Shown here piece by piece: positions 34,277-42,351 of a DNA stretch of 64,000 nt. The position numbers and the translations under genes were made by a program. Under the pieces are notes generated by a model, which worked only from the letters and a program-made list of their open reading frames with translations, was not told the DNA's origin and did not search any database. The stretch comes from Haloarchaeobius litoreus (GTDB taxonomy: Archaea; Halobacteriota; Halobacteria; Halobacteriales; Natrialbaceae), in assembly GCF_024495425.1 (NCBI RefSeq), contig NZ_JANHJR010000001.1, positions 1,116,001 to 1,180,000 on the forward strand, in the 5' to 3' direction. Within the stretch, counting starts at the first letter, position 1, and each line of letters starts with the position of its first letter.

Positions 34277-35014
34277 CTACTCCTCGAAGACCCGTGCGTG
34301 TAGCCCGTCGGTGACCACGTCCATGAGCGTCTGGAGGTTCCGGGCGTCGTCGCGGTTGTACCGGACCAGCGTGTCGAGCGCCTCGTCGCTGCCGCGCTCG
34401 TACTCGTGCCAGAGCCTGACCGCGTCCCGGCCGGTGATGTCCGGCTCGTCGCGGGCGATGCCGACCTCCTTCTCGATGCTCTTGAGGCCGCCGGAGAGAC
34501 CGAGGCGCTTGCAGGGGTACATGAGGTCGACGTGCGGCACGTCGATGTCGACGTCGAACGAGGTCTCGAGGAACGGCACGTCGAAGCGTGCCCCGTTGAA
34601 CGTCGCGACGAGCGCCGCGTCGTCGAACTGCTCGCGGAGCGCGCCCGCGGTCAGGTCGTCACCCTGGACGAGCGTGGTCGTCTCGCCGCCCCGGTGGAAG
34701 GAGACCGTCGTCACGTCGTCGCGCTCCTGCGAGAGACCGGTCGTCTCGATGTCGAAGAAGCAGGTGTCCTCGCGGAAGTTCTCGTAGAACCGCCAGCGCT
34801 CGCTGCCCGGGAACTGCTCGTCGAAGAAGCGCGTGTCGCCCGCATCGAGCCGACCGGTCGCCGTCTCGATGAACGACTCGATGCGGTCGGCCGTCGTCGG
34901 CCCGACCACCGAACCGTCGAACTCGTCCCAGTGCGTGATACCGGCGCGCCAGAGGTCGCGTTCCGTCTGCTCGCCGACGCCCCGGACCGGAATGAAGCTG
35001 TTCTCGATTCGCAC
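34277..35014 (-). CDS. RNase H-like 3'-5' exonuclease (YprB-type)
   Basis: 245 aa from the GTG at 35014. The DEDD-type sites are all visible: Phe-Phe-Asp-Ile-Glu-Thr-Thr-Gly (Exo I, near 92-99), Thr-Phe-Asn-Gly-Ala-Arg-Phe-Asp (Exo II, near 139-146) and Tyr-Asn-Arg-Asp-Asp (Exo III, near 219-223). The N-terminal 75 residues include Gly-Val-Gly-Glu-Gln-Thr-Glu, a helix-hairpin-helix-like segment that may bind DNA. Nuclease substrate unknown. It follows the thioesterase gene by 49 bases on the same strand. Confidence 0.82.
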   Translation of the reverse strand: MRIENSFIPVRGVGEQTERDLWRAGITHWDEFDGSVVGPTTADRIESFIETATGRLDAGDTRFFDEQFPGSERWRFYENFREDTCFFDIETTGLSQERDDVTTVSFHRGGETTTLVQGDDLTAGALREQFDDAALVATFNGARFDVPFLETSFDVDIDVPHVDLMYPCKRLGLSGGLKSIEKEVGIARDEPDITGRDAVRLWHEYERGSDEALDTLVRYNRDDARNLQTLMDVVTDGLHARVFEE

Positions 35015-35063
35015 GCTCGTACCTCGGTCAGGCGAGTAGAAAAGCTGTCGTTCTCCGCGGGCC

Positions 35064-35462
35064 TCAACGGTTCTCGAACGCCTCGATGCGCTCGCGCCAC
35101 TCGTCGGGGACCGGTCTGGACTCCTTCGTCTCGGGGTCGTAGGCGACCTGCACTGTCTCGGCGGTCGCCGCGACCGCCCCCGAGGCACGCACCTCGTAGG
35201 CGAAGTGGATGGTGGAGGTGCCGATGTCGGTCACCCAGATGGCGACCTCGACGTCGTCTTCGAGTGTGATGGGCCGCTCGAAGTCGATCTCGAGGTGCGC
35301 GAGGACGCTCTCCAGGGACTCCGGTGTCCCGAGCACCTCGGGGAGGTACTCGACGCGGGCCGCCTCGAGGTAGGAGGAGTAGATGGCGTTGTTCACGTGG
35401 CCCAGCAGGTCGACGTCGTTGTACCGGACGTCGATATCGACGGTGAAGGGATGTTCGCGCAT
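35064..35462 (-). CDS. Acyl-CoA thioesterase, 4HBT hot-dog
   Basis: 132 aa from the ATG at 35462. The hot-dog catalytic pattern Val-Arg-Tyr-Asn-Asp-Val-Asp-Leu-Leu-Gly-His-Val-Asn-Asn (near 12-25) contains the Asp and His-Val-Asn-Asn of the 4-hydroxybenzoyl-CoA thioesterase family. A GTG at 35558 overlapping the upstream stop (GTGA) would add 32 residues that are not family-like, so it is not chosen. Likely hydrolyses an acyl-CoA in the cytosol; substrate unknown. Confidence 0.82.
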   Translation of the reverse strand: MREHPFTVDIDVRYNDVDLLGHVNNAIYSSYLEAARVEYLPEVLGTPESLESVLAHLEIDFERPITLEDDVEVAIWVTDIGTSTIHFAYEVRASGAVAATAETVQVAYDPETKESRPVPDEWRERIEAFENR

Positions 35463-35554
35463 ACCCACCGTCGCCGCCCGACGCACCTTCGTCTTGTGGT
35501 AGCGGCCAGGCTTCGGGTGTGGCCAGCTGTCGGGTGGAAACGATACCTCGCTGC

Positions 35555-37720
35555 TCACTCCTCGCCCCGGGCGAGGTACAGCGTCCGGTCGGTGATCTGG
35601 ATGAGCGCGTCGGCCCAGTCGTCGAGCGAGTCGCCGGTCGCACCGGGTATCTTGAGCACCACGATGCCGTCGTCGTCGACGGTCAGCTCGGCGTGCCCGC
35701 TCTCGTCCCGGTCGAGGTAGTTCCGGAACTGGTACCGGAGCAGCTGCTCGCTCGCACCGGAGAGCTCGACGCCACCGTCGGGTACCAGTTCCAGCGTCGC
35801 GACCTCGCTCTCGGCGCTGGCGGTGAGACCGTACGTCTCACCCGACAGCGGGAACGTGTAGTCGGTGTCGTCGAGCTCGTCGGCACCCTGCTGCAGCGGC
35901 AGCGAGCTCACGTCCGGCGAGATGCTCGTCCCGCCGACCTCCTGCGTGAGCGTCGTCAGTTCCTGCTCGACGAGGTCGCCGACACCCATCGGTTCGTCCG
36001 CGGTGGTGCCCAGTTGCGCCTCGGTCCTGTCCCCGCCCTCGAGTTCGGCGTCCTCGCTCCCGAGCACGTCCTCGTCGACAGCGCCATCGGCGGGCTCGAC
36101 CGTCGCCTCCGTGTCCCGCAGGACCGCGGCGGCGGCGGTCTCCGCATCGGCGTCGGGGTCGAGTTGATCGAGGACTGAGGGGTCGACGTCCCCCTCGTCG
36201 TCTGCCTCGCGGGCCGTCTCAGCCGTCCCCTCGTCGACCGCCTGCTCATCGTCGCCCCCCGACTCGGCGTCCGCCTCGCCAGCACCCACGAGGTCGTCCA
36301 TCCCGACCGACTCGTCGTCGAACTCGGAGAGCGGGGGCGCGGCCGCCGCTTCGGCGTCGTCGTCGGCCGCCTCTTCGTCGGCTCCCTCGTCGTCGGCCAC
36401 CTCGTCGTCGACCGCCTCGTCGTCGGTGCCGCCTTCAGTGGTCTCCGCGATGGCACCGGTCGACCGCGGGTGTGACTCGAACCGGGTCGCGTACCACGGT
36501 TCCTCTGCGGTGGTCGCGAACCGGCCGTCCGTCTCGTCGGCGCTCGGTTCCGTGAACAGGTCGCGTGACGGCCCGAGCCCGTGGTTCGTCCGCGCGTCGT
36601 GCCCGAAGGTCCGGAGCGCCTCGGTCGCGGAGTCGTCCGGTACGATGGCTCCGTCGGCGGGCTCGTCGTCGTCGAACAGCTGAGCGACCGAACCGTCCAG
36701 TTGCTCGCCGTCATCCTCGTCGACGGTGCCAGCTACGTCGCCGGAGACGTCCGCCCCAGTCGCGCCCGCCTCGGCGTCGGCTGGCGAGCCCTCGCCGTCG
36801 TCCGCTACGCTTGGCTCGTCGTCATCGGACAGGCCGCCCTCCGTCAGTCCCTCCTCCTCGGCGGTCCCGTCGTCGTCTCCGTCCGTCGCGCCGGCGTCGT
36901 CCGCCGCTTCCGCTTCCTCGACATCGGCGGCGTCGTCGCTCCCGGTAGAGTCCTCGTCGGTCGCCGCCCGGGGCGTCGTCTCCTCGTCCTCCACGGCCTC
37001 GTCCGCTAGCTCGGCCGCCTCCCCGTCGCTCTCGGGCGCTTCGTCCTCGGCGTCCGCCGCGTCGACTGCGTCTCCCTCGCCGTCCGCAGGCTCGCCGTCA
37101 CCCGTGGTCGAATCCGCGTCCGCCCCGTCGCTCGACTGGTCGGCTGGCCCGTCCGGGTCGAACTCGTCGACACCGACGCTGCGTGCGTCGACGCCGTCGG
37201 CCGTTCTGGCGGCTCCTCCGGCCGTCGTACCGGCGGCGGCCGGCGAGGCACCCGCCGGTGCGTCTGCGTCGGAGCCACTTCGGCCGTTCCGGCCGTTCGC
37301 CAGCTGCACCTGGCCGACGACGCCCTCCGGCGATGGCCGTGCCGCCTGCAGACCGCCGATGGTCGACTGGCCGCCCGATACCGTCGGCGTTCCGACACCG
37401 GGGGCGACGACGTTCGGGGTCGCCGCCCGTGCCGCGCCGGAACGGGACTGACGGTCCGCAACTGCTCCGTGCCCATCGGCGGTGGCACCGCTTCGACCGG
37501 TCCGGCCCTGTTCTCCGTGCATGCTGTCGTGGATCCGGGTCAGTGTCCCGTTTATCGTGTCCAGATCCGAATCCACGTCGTCCTCGAGCGAATCGATCTT
37601 CTCCGCGACGTCACGCAGCGCCAGCGCGACGTCCCACATGACGACCACGCCGAGGAAGACGAGCATCAGGAGGATGGTCACTGCGACGCCGGCGAGCATT
37701 TCTATGCCTACTTGGACCAT
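35555..37720 (-). CDS. Large acidic anchored protein with conserved ends
   Basis: 721 aa from the ATG at 37720. One N-terminal membrane helix (about 5-28) is followed by a coiled-coil-like stretch (about 33-55), about 500 residues of low-complexity Asp/Glu/Ala with Asp-Asp-Glu runs, and a folded-looking C-terminal domain of about 100 residues that ends with an Asp-Trp-Ala-Asp-Ala-Leu-Ile-Gln-Ile helix. I do not recognise the family. The topology suggests a membrane-tethered acidic linker carrying a terminal domain, as a scaffold. Divergent from trx. Confidence 0.7.
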   Translation of the reverse strand: MVQVGIEMLAGVAVTILLMLVFLGVVVMWDVALALRDVAEKIDSLEDDVDSDLDTINGTLTRIHDSMHGEQGRTGRSGATADGHGAVADRQSRSGAARAATPNVVAPGVGTPTVSGGQSTIGGLQAARPSPEGVVGQVQLANGRNGRSGSDADAPAGASPAAAGTTAGGAARTADGVDARSVGVDEFDPDGPADQSSDGADADSTTGDGEPADGEGDAVDAADAEDEAPESDGEAAELADEAVEDEETTPRAATDEDSTGSDDAADVEEAEAADDAGATDGDDDGTAEEEGLTEGGLSDDDEPSVADDGEGSPADAEAGATGADVSGDVAGTVDEDDGEQLDGSVAQLFDDDEPADGAIVPDDSATEALRTFGHDARTNHGLGPSRDLFTEPSADETDGRFATTAEEPWYATRFESHPRSTGAIAETTEGGTDDEAVDDEVADDEGADEEAADDDAEAAAAPPLSEFDDESVGMDDLVGAGEADAESGGDDEQAVDEGTAETAREADDEGDVDPSVLDQLDPDADAETAAAAVLRDTEATVEPADGAVDEDVLGSEDAELEGGDRTEAQLGTTADEPMGVGDLVEQELTTLTQEVGGTSISPDVSSLPLQQGADELDDTDYTFPLSGETYGLTASAESEVATLELVPDGGVELSGASEQLLRYQFRNYLDRDESGHAELTVDDDGIVVLKIPGATGDSLDDWADALIQITDRTLYLARGEE

Positions 37721-37906
37721 GGGTGAGTCTCCTGTTCGCGTACGCACGGTCGGGGTATGAGGGTTCGTTCGATATCGAACGGTGAGTCGTGTCTCGATTC
37801 GTCCGACAGCGACGGTATCGGCGTGTCGGTGCCCGCGCCGCCACGGTCGTGCGAGGGACCCGACAACCCGACGAACGGTTAAACGTGGTCCGTCCGTAGC
37901 GGTGGT

Positions 37907-38278
37907 ATGAGCGACGCAGCAGAGTCGAAAGACGACGGCACCGACGGCAGTCCGACGAACACCACCGAACCAGTCCACGTCGAGAGCCAGGAGCACCTCC
38001 AGACGCTACTGGCCGACGAGGACGTGGTGCTCGTCGACTTCTACGCCGACTGGTGTGGCCCGTGCCAGATGCTCGAACCCGTGGTCGCGGAGATCGCGGT
38101 CGAGACGGACGCCACCGTCGCGAAGGTCGACATCGACGAGCTGCAGGGGCTCGCACAGGAGAACGGTATCCGCGGTGTCCCGACGCTCCTGCTGTACGCC
38201 GACGGCGAGCTCGTCGAACGGATGGTCGGCGTGCAGGAGAAGTCCTCGCTCGTCGGTCTCATCGAACAGCACGGCTGA
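37907..38278 (+). CDS. trxA: Thioredoxin
   Basis: 123 aa. The redox site Trp49-Cys50-Gly-Pro-Cys53 lies in Tyr-Ala-Asp-Trp-Cys-Gly-Pro-Cys; the cis-Pro occurs in Gly-Val-Pro-Thr-Leu. A roughly 24-residue acidic N-terminal extension precedes the fold. Reduces protein disulfides in the cytosol. The region 37721-37906 upstream is a divergent promoter region with the acidic anchored protein. Confidence 0.93.
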   Translation: MSDAAESKDDGTDGSPTNTTEPVHVESQEHLQTLLADEDVVLVDFYADWCGPCQMLEPVVAEIAVETDATVAKVDIDELQGLAQENGIRGVPTLLLYADGELVERMVGVQEKSSLVGLIEQHG

Positions 38279-38321
38279 GCGGTCGGTCGACGGTCGCGCG
38301 GACGCGCGGACGCTCACAGAA

Positions 38322-39011
38322 TCAGATCTCGATCCAGCCGCTCTCGGCGTCCCGGTCCCGGAGATGCCAGCGCTGTTCGAGACGTTCCTCGTCGCCGTCT
38401 TCCGTCCGTCTGACCTCGACGACGGCGTCGAACAGCGGTTCGAGCAGGCGTACGTAGTCGCTGTCGCGGTCCAGCGGCAGGTGGAAGTGCCCCATCCCGT
38501 CGGCCTGTCTGGTCCGCGAGGTGACCATGTGGAGCAGGCGGAACACGTTCTGTGACTTGTGCTCCTGGAGGAGCGGTGTCACCGAGTCGAAGCAGAGCCG
38601 GAGTTCGGCCGGCTCGAGCTCGTGGTCGGCCTCCATCTCGTCGACGGCATCGATGATGGACGTCCCGAGCGTGCTCAGCAGCTGCGGGCCGACCACGGTC
38701 TCCTCGATGTCGTCCGGGACGCCCTTCGGGCTCGCGGAGACACCGGCCTCGTTCTCCTGACTGAGGATGCGCGTCGTGCCCTGGTGGTCCGTCGACGGTC
38801 CCTGTCCGCACGTCTCAGTTCCCGTGGTGTAGACGTAGAGGCGCTGTCTTGGCTCGCCGCTGTCCCCCATGAGCCTGGAACAGGCCGCACGGTGGGCCGT
38901 CGCGCTCGTCCGTCCGACCAGAAGGATGCTGCTGCCTTCGCGCTTGAGTGCCGAGAGCGTCTGGGCGAAGGTAGTGCTCCCCGGTACCCCCCCACCGTGG
39001 TCGGTACGCAT
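38322..39011 (-). CDS. DUF7504-like / RecA-fold haloarchaeal protein
   Basis: 229 aa. The order of a Phe-Ala-Gln-Thr-Leu-Ser-Ala-Leu-Lys N-terminus, Ser-Ile-Leu-Leu-Val-Gly in the first strand, a helix with Leu-Leu-Ser-Thr-Leu-Gly-Thr-Ser-Ile and an Arg-Leu-Cys-Phe-Asp-Ser-Val-Thr-Pro-Leu-Leu segment resembles the KaiC/RecA-related DUF7504, which lacks a clear Walker A loop here. The C-terminal region is compatible with that family. Function unknown. A TATA-like aataaatatt (39040-39049) lies about 35 bases upstream of the ATG. Confidence 0.7.
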   Translation of the reverse strand: MRTDHGGGVPGSTTFAQTLSALKREGSSILLVGRTSATAHRAACSRLMGDSGEPRQRLYVYTTGTETCGQGPSTDHQGTTRILSQENEAGVSASPKGVPDDIEETVVGPQLLSTLGTSIIDAVDEMEADHELEPAELRLCFDSVTPLLQEHKSQNVFRLLHMVTSRTRQADGMGHFHLPLDRDSDYVRLLEPLFDAVVEVRRTEDGDEERLEQRWHLRDRDAESGWIEI

Positions 39012-39170
39012 TCTTTCGTCGAATTAGAAACAGGATGCAATAAATATTGTGGCTATTGGTTTACTATAATAACGTGTTACACCCGGTGAAACCGAGTTCG
39101 GAGAGGAACGAGAACCCACGGAGGGTCCGGTGGCGCATGGTTTTTGTCGGCTACGCGATAACGGTACGGT

Positions 39171-39989
39171 ATGAGCGATTCCAGCGACGACGACATCGCC
39201 ACCGACGCCAAGGAGCTGGCGAGGGAGCTCCGGGCGCTCCGGGAGCAGCTGGACGAGCAGCGCCGTCGGCCGCCGACGGGGCCGATGGGCATTCCCCGTC
39301 CGCCCACCCCGCGCGAGTTCATGGAGTTCGCCGACGAGGTTGCCATCCCCGCCACCATCGCCATCCTGGAGACGAACATCCGACTGCTCGAGGCGCTCCA
39401 GCGCGCCATCAGGCTGGCAGACAGTGGTCGTCGTGCGGGTGAACGTGGCCGCGATGCCGGTGGTCGCGCGCGCTCGACCGCCGAGACCGTCAGTCGCGAG
39501 ACGCTCTCGCGGGCCTCCGACGCGCTCGCGGACCTCCAGTCCGTCCTCGAGGGGACCGAGCTGCCGGAGAACGAGTCCGCACGGAGCATCCTGACCGAGG
39601 CGCAGGACCTCCGCCGTGAGATTCAGGAGCAGCTGACGGCGAGCCGGACCCAGGACCGCACCCTCGACGAGTTCGAGGAGGCCGATGCCGGGTCGGGCAG
39701 TGAGGGGACCGACATCGACGTGGTGGAGGGCGGAGCGGCGGCGGAGGGCGAGGCTGCAGCGGAGGACGAACCGGTGACCATCGACGTGGACGCCGAGCTG
39801 GAGACGCTGAAACAGCAGTACGAGGACGGTCGCGACGGTGCTGGCGACGGGCAGGGCGAGTCTGACGGCGAGCCGGGCGAGACTGGCGACGAACCGGGCG
39901 AGACTGGCGACGAACCGGGCGAGACTGGCGGCGGGCCCGGCGAGAGTTCGGGCGACGACCACGGGGTTGCCGGCGACGACGACGAGTAG
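39171..39989 (+). CDS. DUF7547-like acidic haloarchaeal protein
   Basis: 272 aa. A helix-rich coiled-coil N-terminal half (Glu-Leu-Ala-Arg-Glu-Leu-Arg-Ala-Leu-Arg, then Pro-x-x-Gly-Pro-Met-Gly-Ile-Pro-Arg-Pro-Pro-Thr-Pro-Arg-Glu-Phe-Met-Glu-Phe) is followed by a long helical middle and an acidic tail. The Pro-Thr-Pro-Arg-Glu start is shared by a haloarchaeal family I believe is DUF7547; function unknown. The tail contains a three-unit tandem repeat. Confidence 0.7.
   Translation: MSDSSDDDIATDAKELARELRALREQLDEQRRRPPTGPMGIPRPPTPREFMEFADEVAIPATIAILETNIRLLEALQRAIRLADSGRRAGERGRDAGGRARSTAETVSRETLSRASDALADLQSVLEGTELPENESARSILTEAQDLRREIQEQLTASRTQDRTLDEFEEADAGSGSEGTDIDVVEGGAAAEGEAAAEDEPVTIDVDAELETLKQQYEDGRDGAGDGQGESDGEPGETGDEPGETGDEPGETGGGPGESSGDDHGVAGDDDE
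39870..39932 (+). repeat. 21-bp in-frame tandem repeat, three units
   Basis: Units start at 39870, 39891 and 39912 and encode Glu-Pro-Gly-Glu-Thr-Gly-Asp/Gly. Only two bases differ among units. It is inside the disordered acidic tail. Confidence 0.9.
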
Positions 39990-40131
39990 TCGCAGCGGTG
40001 GTAAACTACGAGCAGTCGCAGCGGCGATAGAAGTGGATTCTGCGGTCGCAGGTCGACGCGAGTAAGGAATTCTTACCTGGTCGAAGCGGTGTCGACTCGG
40101 GTCGAAGCGATATCGAGACGGGTTCGAGCAC

Positions 40132-40491
40132 CTAGACGGGTTCGAACCGGTAGCCGTCCCAGTCCTGGCTCTCGGGCTCCCTGATACCGGCGTCGGGGTC
40201 GCGCAGCTCCCCGACGTACACCGGTCGGACCGTGTCACCGGTCTCCACGTCGGCGGTCGTCAGCTGCCCGATGGCCCGGACGGACTCGCCGTCGACGTCG
40301 AACTCGACGATCGCGAGCGCGTTGGGCTGGCGGACACCCGGCGGGGTCGCCGTGGAGTTGGTCCAGGTGACGACCTCGGCCTCGTACTCGCTCAGGTCCA
40401 CGGTACCGACCGGTTCGCTGCCGTTCGGGCCGATAGGGTGGCCCGGGTAGGTGATGCTGCCGTCGTCGTACCGGTAGGCCTCCATCGTCAT
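40132..40491 (-). CDS. DUF35-type OB-fold protein (thiolase partner)
   Basis: 119 aa. It resembles the OB-fold part of DUF35 proteins (Val-Arg-Ala-Ile-Gly-Gln-Leu, Thr-Val-Arg-Pro-Val-Tyr-Val) but the usual N-terminal zinc ribbon with four Cys is absent. ATGA overlap with the thiolase stop indicates coupled translation. In archaea such proteins pair with thiolase-type acyltransferases; here it is probably the partner of the upstream gene's product. Confidence 0.8.
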   Translation of the reverse strand: MTMEAYRYDDGSITYPGHPIGPNGSEPVGTVDLSEYEAEVVTWTNSTATPPGVRQPNALAIVEFDVDGESVRAIGQLTTADVETGDTVRPVYVGELRDPDAGIREPESQDWDGYRFEPV

Positions 40492-41642
40492 TCTGCTGCC
40501 TCCATGATGGTGGTGATGACGCAGTTCCCGAACCCGCCGACGTTGCACGCGAGGCCGACATCGGCGTCGACCTGGCGGTCGCCCGCCTCGCCGACGAGCT
40601 GTGCGTAGATCTCGTAGCCCTGTGCGACGCCGCTCGCCCCGAGCGGGTGGCCCTTCGACTTGAGGCCGCCCGAGGTGTTGATCGGAAGTTCGCCGTCCAT
40701 CTCCGTCTCGCCGGCCTCGACGCGCTCCCACGCTCTGCCGGGTTCGGCGAAGCCGAGGCCCTCCATCTGGAGGAACTCGAGGATGGTGAACATGTCGTGG
40801 AGCTCGGCGACGTCGACGTCCTCGGGCTCCAGTCCGGCCATCTCGAACGCCTGCTCGCCAGAGTCGACGACGCCGCCCATCACTGTCGGGTCCTCGCGCT
40901 CGTGGACGACCTGGGTGTCGGTCGCGCCCGCGACGCCGGTCACGACGGCGTAGTCGTCGGTGTACTGCTCGGCGACCGACTCCGGACAGAACATGAGCGC
41001 CGCGCTCCCGTCGGTGATGGGACAGAAGTCGTACAGCCGGAGCGGGTCGGCGACGATGGGCGACTCCATCACCGTCTCCACGTCGACCTCCTTGCGGAAC
41101 TGGGCGTGCGGGTTGTCGAGTCCGTTCCTGTGGTTCTTCACGGCGACCTTCGCCAGCGACTCCCGCGGCGCGTCGTACCGTTCGAGGTAGTGTCGCGCGG
41201 TGAGCCCGGCGAAACTCGGCAGGGTGACGCCGTGTTTGTACTCCACCGGGTGCGTGATGGAGGCGATGACGTCGGTCGCCTCGCCGGTGGTCTGGTGAGT
41301 CATCTTCTCGCCACCGACGAGCAGGGTCATCTCGGACGCGCCGGAGGCGACGGACTGCCACGCGGCGTAGATTCCCGCGCCGCCGGACGAGGAGGTCTGG
41401 TCGACCCGCTGGCTGTACGCCGGCATGGCGTCGAGGTCGTGCGCCAGCGCGTTCATGATCCCCGTCTGTCCCTCGAACTCCCCGCTTGCCATGTTCGAGA
41501 CGTACAGGTGCTCGACCTCGTCGGGGGCGACCCCGGCGTCGTCGAGGCAGGCCTCTCCCGCCTCGGCGAGCAGGTCCATCACCCACGACTCCCGCTGTCC
41601 GAACTTGGTCATCGAGGCACCGATGACTGCTACACGGTCCAT
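40488..41642 (-). CDS. Thiolase-family acyl-CoA acyltransferase with Ser at the Cys position
   Basis: 384 aa from the ATG at 41642. SCP2-thiolase-type fold with the archaeal Gly-Gly-Leu-Lys-Ser-Lys-Gly-His-Pro-Leu-Gly-Ala-Ser-Gly catalytic His motif and the C-terminal Cys-Asn-Val-Gly-Gly-Phe-Gly-Asn-Cys. The segment that normally carries the nucleophile (Cys-Ala-Ser-Gly-Gly) reads Thr83-Ser84-Ser85-Ser86-Gly87-Gly88, so Cys is replaced by Ser84. It may be a non-cleaving condensing partner. Related haloarchaeal proteins I recall share such replacements, so it need not be a defect. Confidence 0.85.
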   Translation of the reverse strand: MDRVAVIGASMTKFGQRESWVMDLLAEAGEACLDDAGVAPDEVEHLYVSNMASGEFEGQTGIMNALAHDLDAMPAYSQRVDQTSSSGGAGIYAAWQSVASGASEMTLLVGGEKMTHQTTGEATDVIASITHPVEYKHGVTLPSFAGLTARHYLERYDAPRESLAKVAVKNHRNGLDNPHAQFRKEVDVETVMESPIVADPLRLYDFCPITDGSAALMFCPESVAEQYTDDYAVVTGVAGATDTQVVHEREDPTVMGGVVDSGEQAFEMAGLEPEDVDVAELHDMFTILEFLQMEGLGFAEPGRAWERVEAGETEMDGELPINTSGGLKSKGHPLGASGVAQGYEIYAQLVGEAGDRQVDADVGLACNVGGFGNCVITTIMEAAE

Positions 41643-41789
41643 GCGCGACTCCACTCGCGGCATCGGTTTAGTTATTCCCGTCACTACCTCCTCTTGCGCC
41701 GCGACGTGCTCGCCTCCGCTGGCAGCAAGGGTGACCGGCGCGACGGCGGGTGCCTCGCCACCGCAGCGCCGTCCCACGGTCTATCCCCC
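41643..41789. other. Intergenic between thiolase and origin repeats
   Basis: About 150 bp without a gene. The first 60 bases hold the thiolase promoter on the minus strand (a gaggtagtgacgggaataac region). No repeat unit is seen before 41790. Confidence 0.4.
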
Positions 41790-41899
41790 CACCCTTGCAA
41801 GTGAAGCGGGCTCACCGACCCACGCACCCCCACCACCGTTGCGAGTGAACACCGACATCGCTCCAGCGACCTTCCGCGGTGGTTGCAGGAGGAGAGAGA

Positions 41900-41920
41900 C
41901 ACCACCGTTGCAAGTGAAGC
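41900..41920 (+). repeat. Best ORB-like copy
   Basis: acaccaccgttgcaagtgaag, close to the consensus. It shares gcaagtgaagcggg with the copy at 41790-41810. Confidence 0.7.
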
Positions 41921-42194
41921 GGGTCGAGGGTAGGGGCGGGACGTGACACAGAGACACCACCGCTGCGAGTGAAACCGGAAACGGGTGGGGGAGGGGGTCG
42001 ACCGTCGAGTTCCCTGACCTTGTCCACCACCCCGCGTGTTCTGACCCATCAACGCCTCTACCCCGAATTTTCACTTGCATCGGTGGTGGGTGTGCCCCTC
42101 GGCGACAGTCGGCCGTCACCACCCACCCAACAACTGTCACTGCTTCACCAGAAACCGTGGTGTGTTCCCCCTACTAGGTACCCCTTCCTTCCTA

Positions 42195-42219
42195 GCTTCA
42201 CTTGCAACAGTGGTGTCTG
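42195..42219 (-). repeat. Inverted ORB-like copy
   Basis: Reverse complement contains acaccactgttgcaagtgaag: one mismatch to the best plus-strand copy at 41900-41920. Confidence 0.7.
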
Positions 42220-42303
42220 TGAGGGTGTGGGTTTCGTCCACGTTCCACACGATACGTGACTGCGACCGTGAACGACCGTGACGGTTCACACGAAACACTT
42301 GAA

Positions 42304-42329
42304 TCACTTGCAAAGGAGGTTCTTTTATA
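42304..42329 (+). promoter_or_regulatory. orc promoter: ORB-like core, BRE-like run and TATA box
   Basis: The inverted repeat core tcacttgcaaagg (42304-42316) abuts a TATA box ttttata (42323-42329). The ATG at 42352 is about 26 bases from the box centre, typical of a leaderless transcript. Binding of the initiator here would repress its own gene. Confidence 0.65.
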
Positions 42330-42351
42330 CCCGGAGTCATACCGGAAGGGT

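Larger units (their letters stand above)
41790..42320. other. oriC: Candidate replication origin with ORB-like repeats next to orc
   Basis: Eight copies, in both orientations, of a unit close to CACCACCGTTGCAAGTGAAG. Plus strand: 41790-41810, 41831-41849, 41900-41920, 41954-41976. Minus strand: 42069-42089, a weaker copy at 42142-42165, 42195-42219, and a core copy at 42304-42316. The two sets face each other across about 90 bases (41977-42068), as at archaeal origins. The region has almost no coding potential and ends at the orc1/cdc6 promoter. The core GCAAGTGA differs from the usual haloarchaeal ORB. Confidence 0.75.

Noticed and set aside
35463-35558. GTG start extending the 4HBT thioesterase
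   Set aside because: The stop-start overlap with the upstream gene is tempting, but the added residues do not fit the hot-dog fold.
41790-42320. CRISPR array
   Set aside because: Repeats are in both orientations, imperfect and irregularly spaced, and no cas gene is near.
42256-42351. GTG start codons extending orc upstream
   Set aside because: They lie before the TATA box at 42323-42329, and the extra residues are not part of the initiator family.
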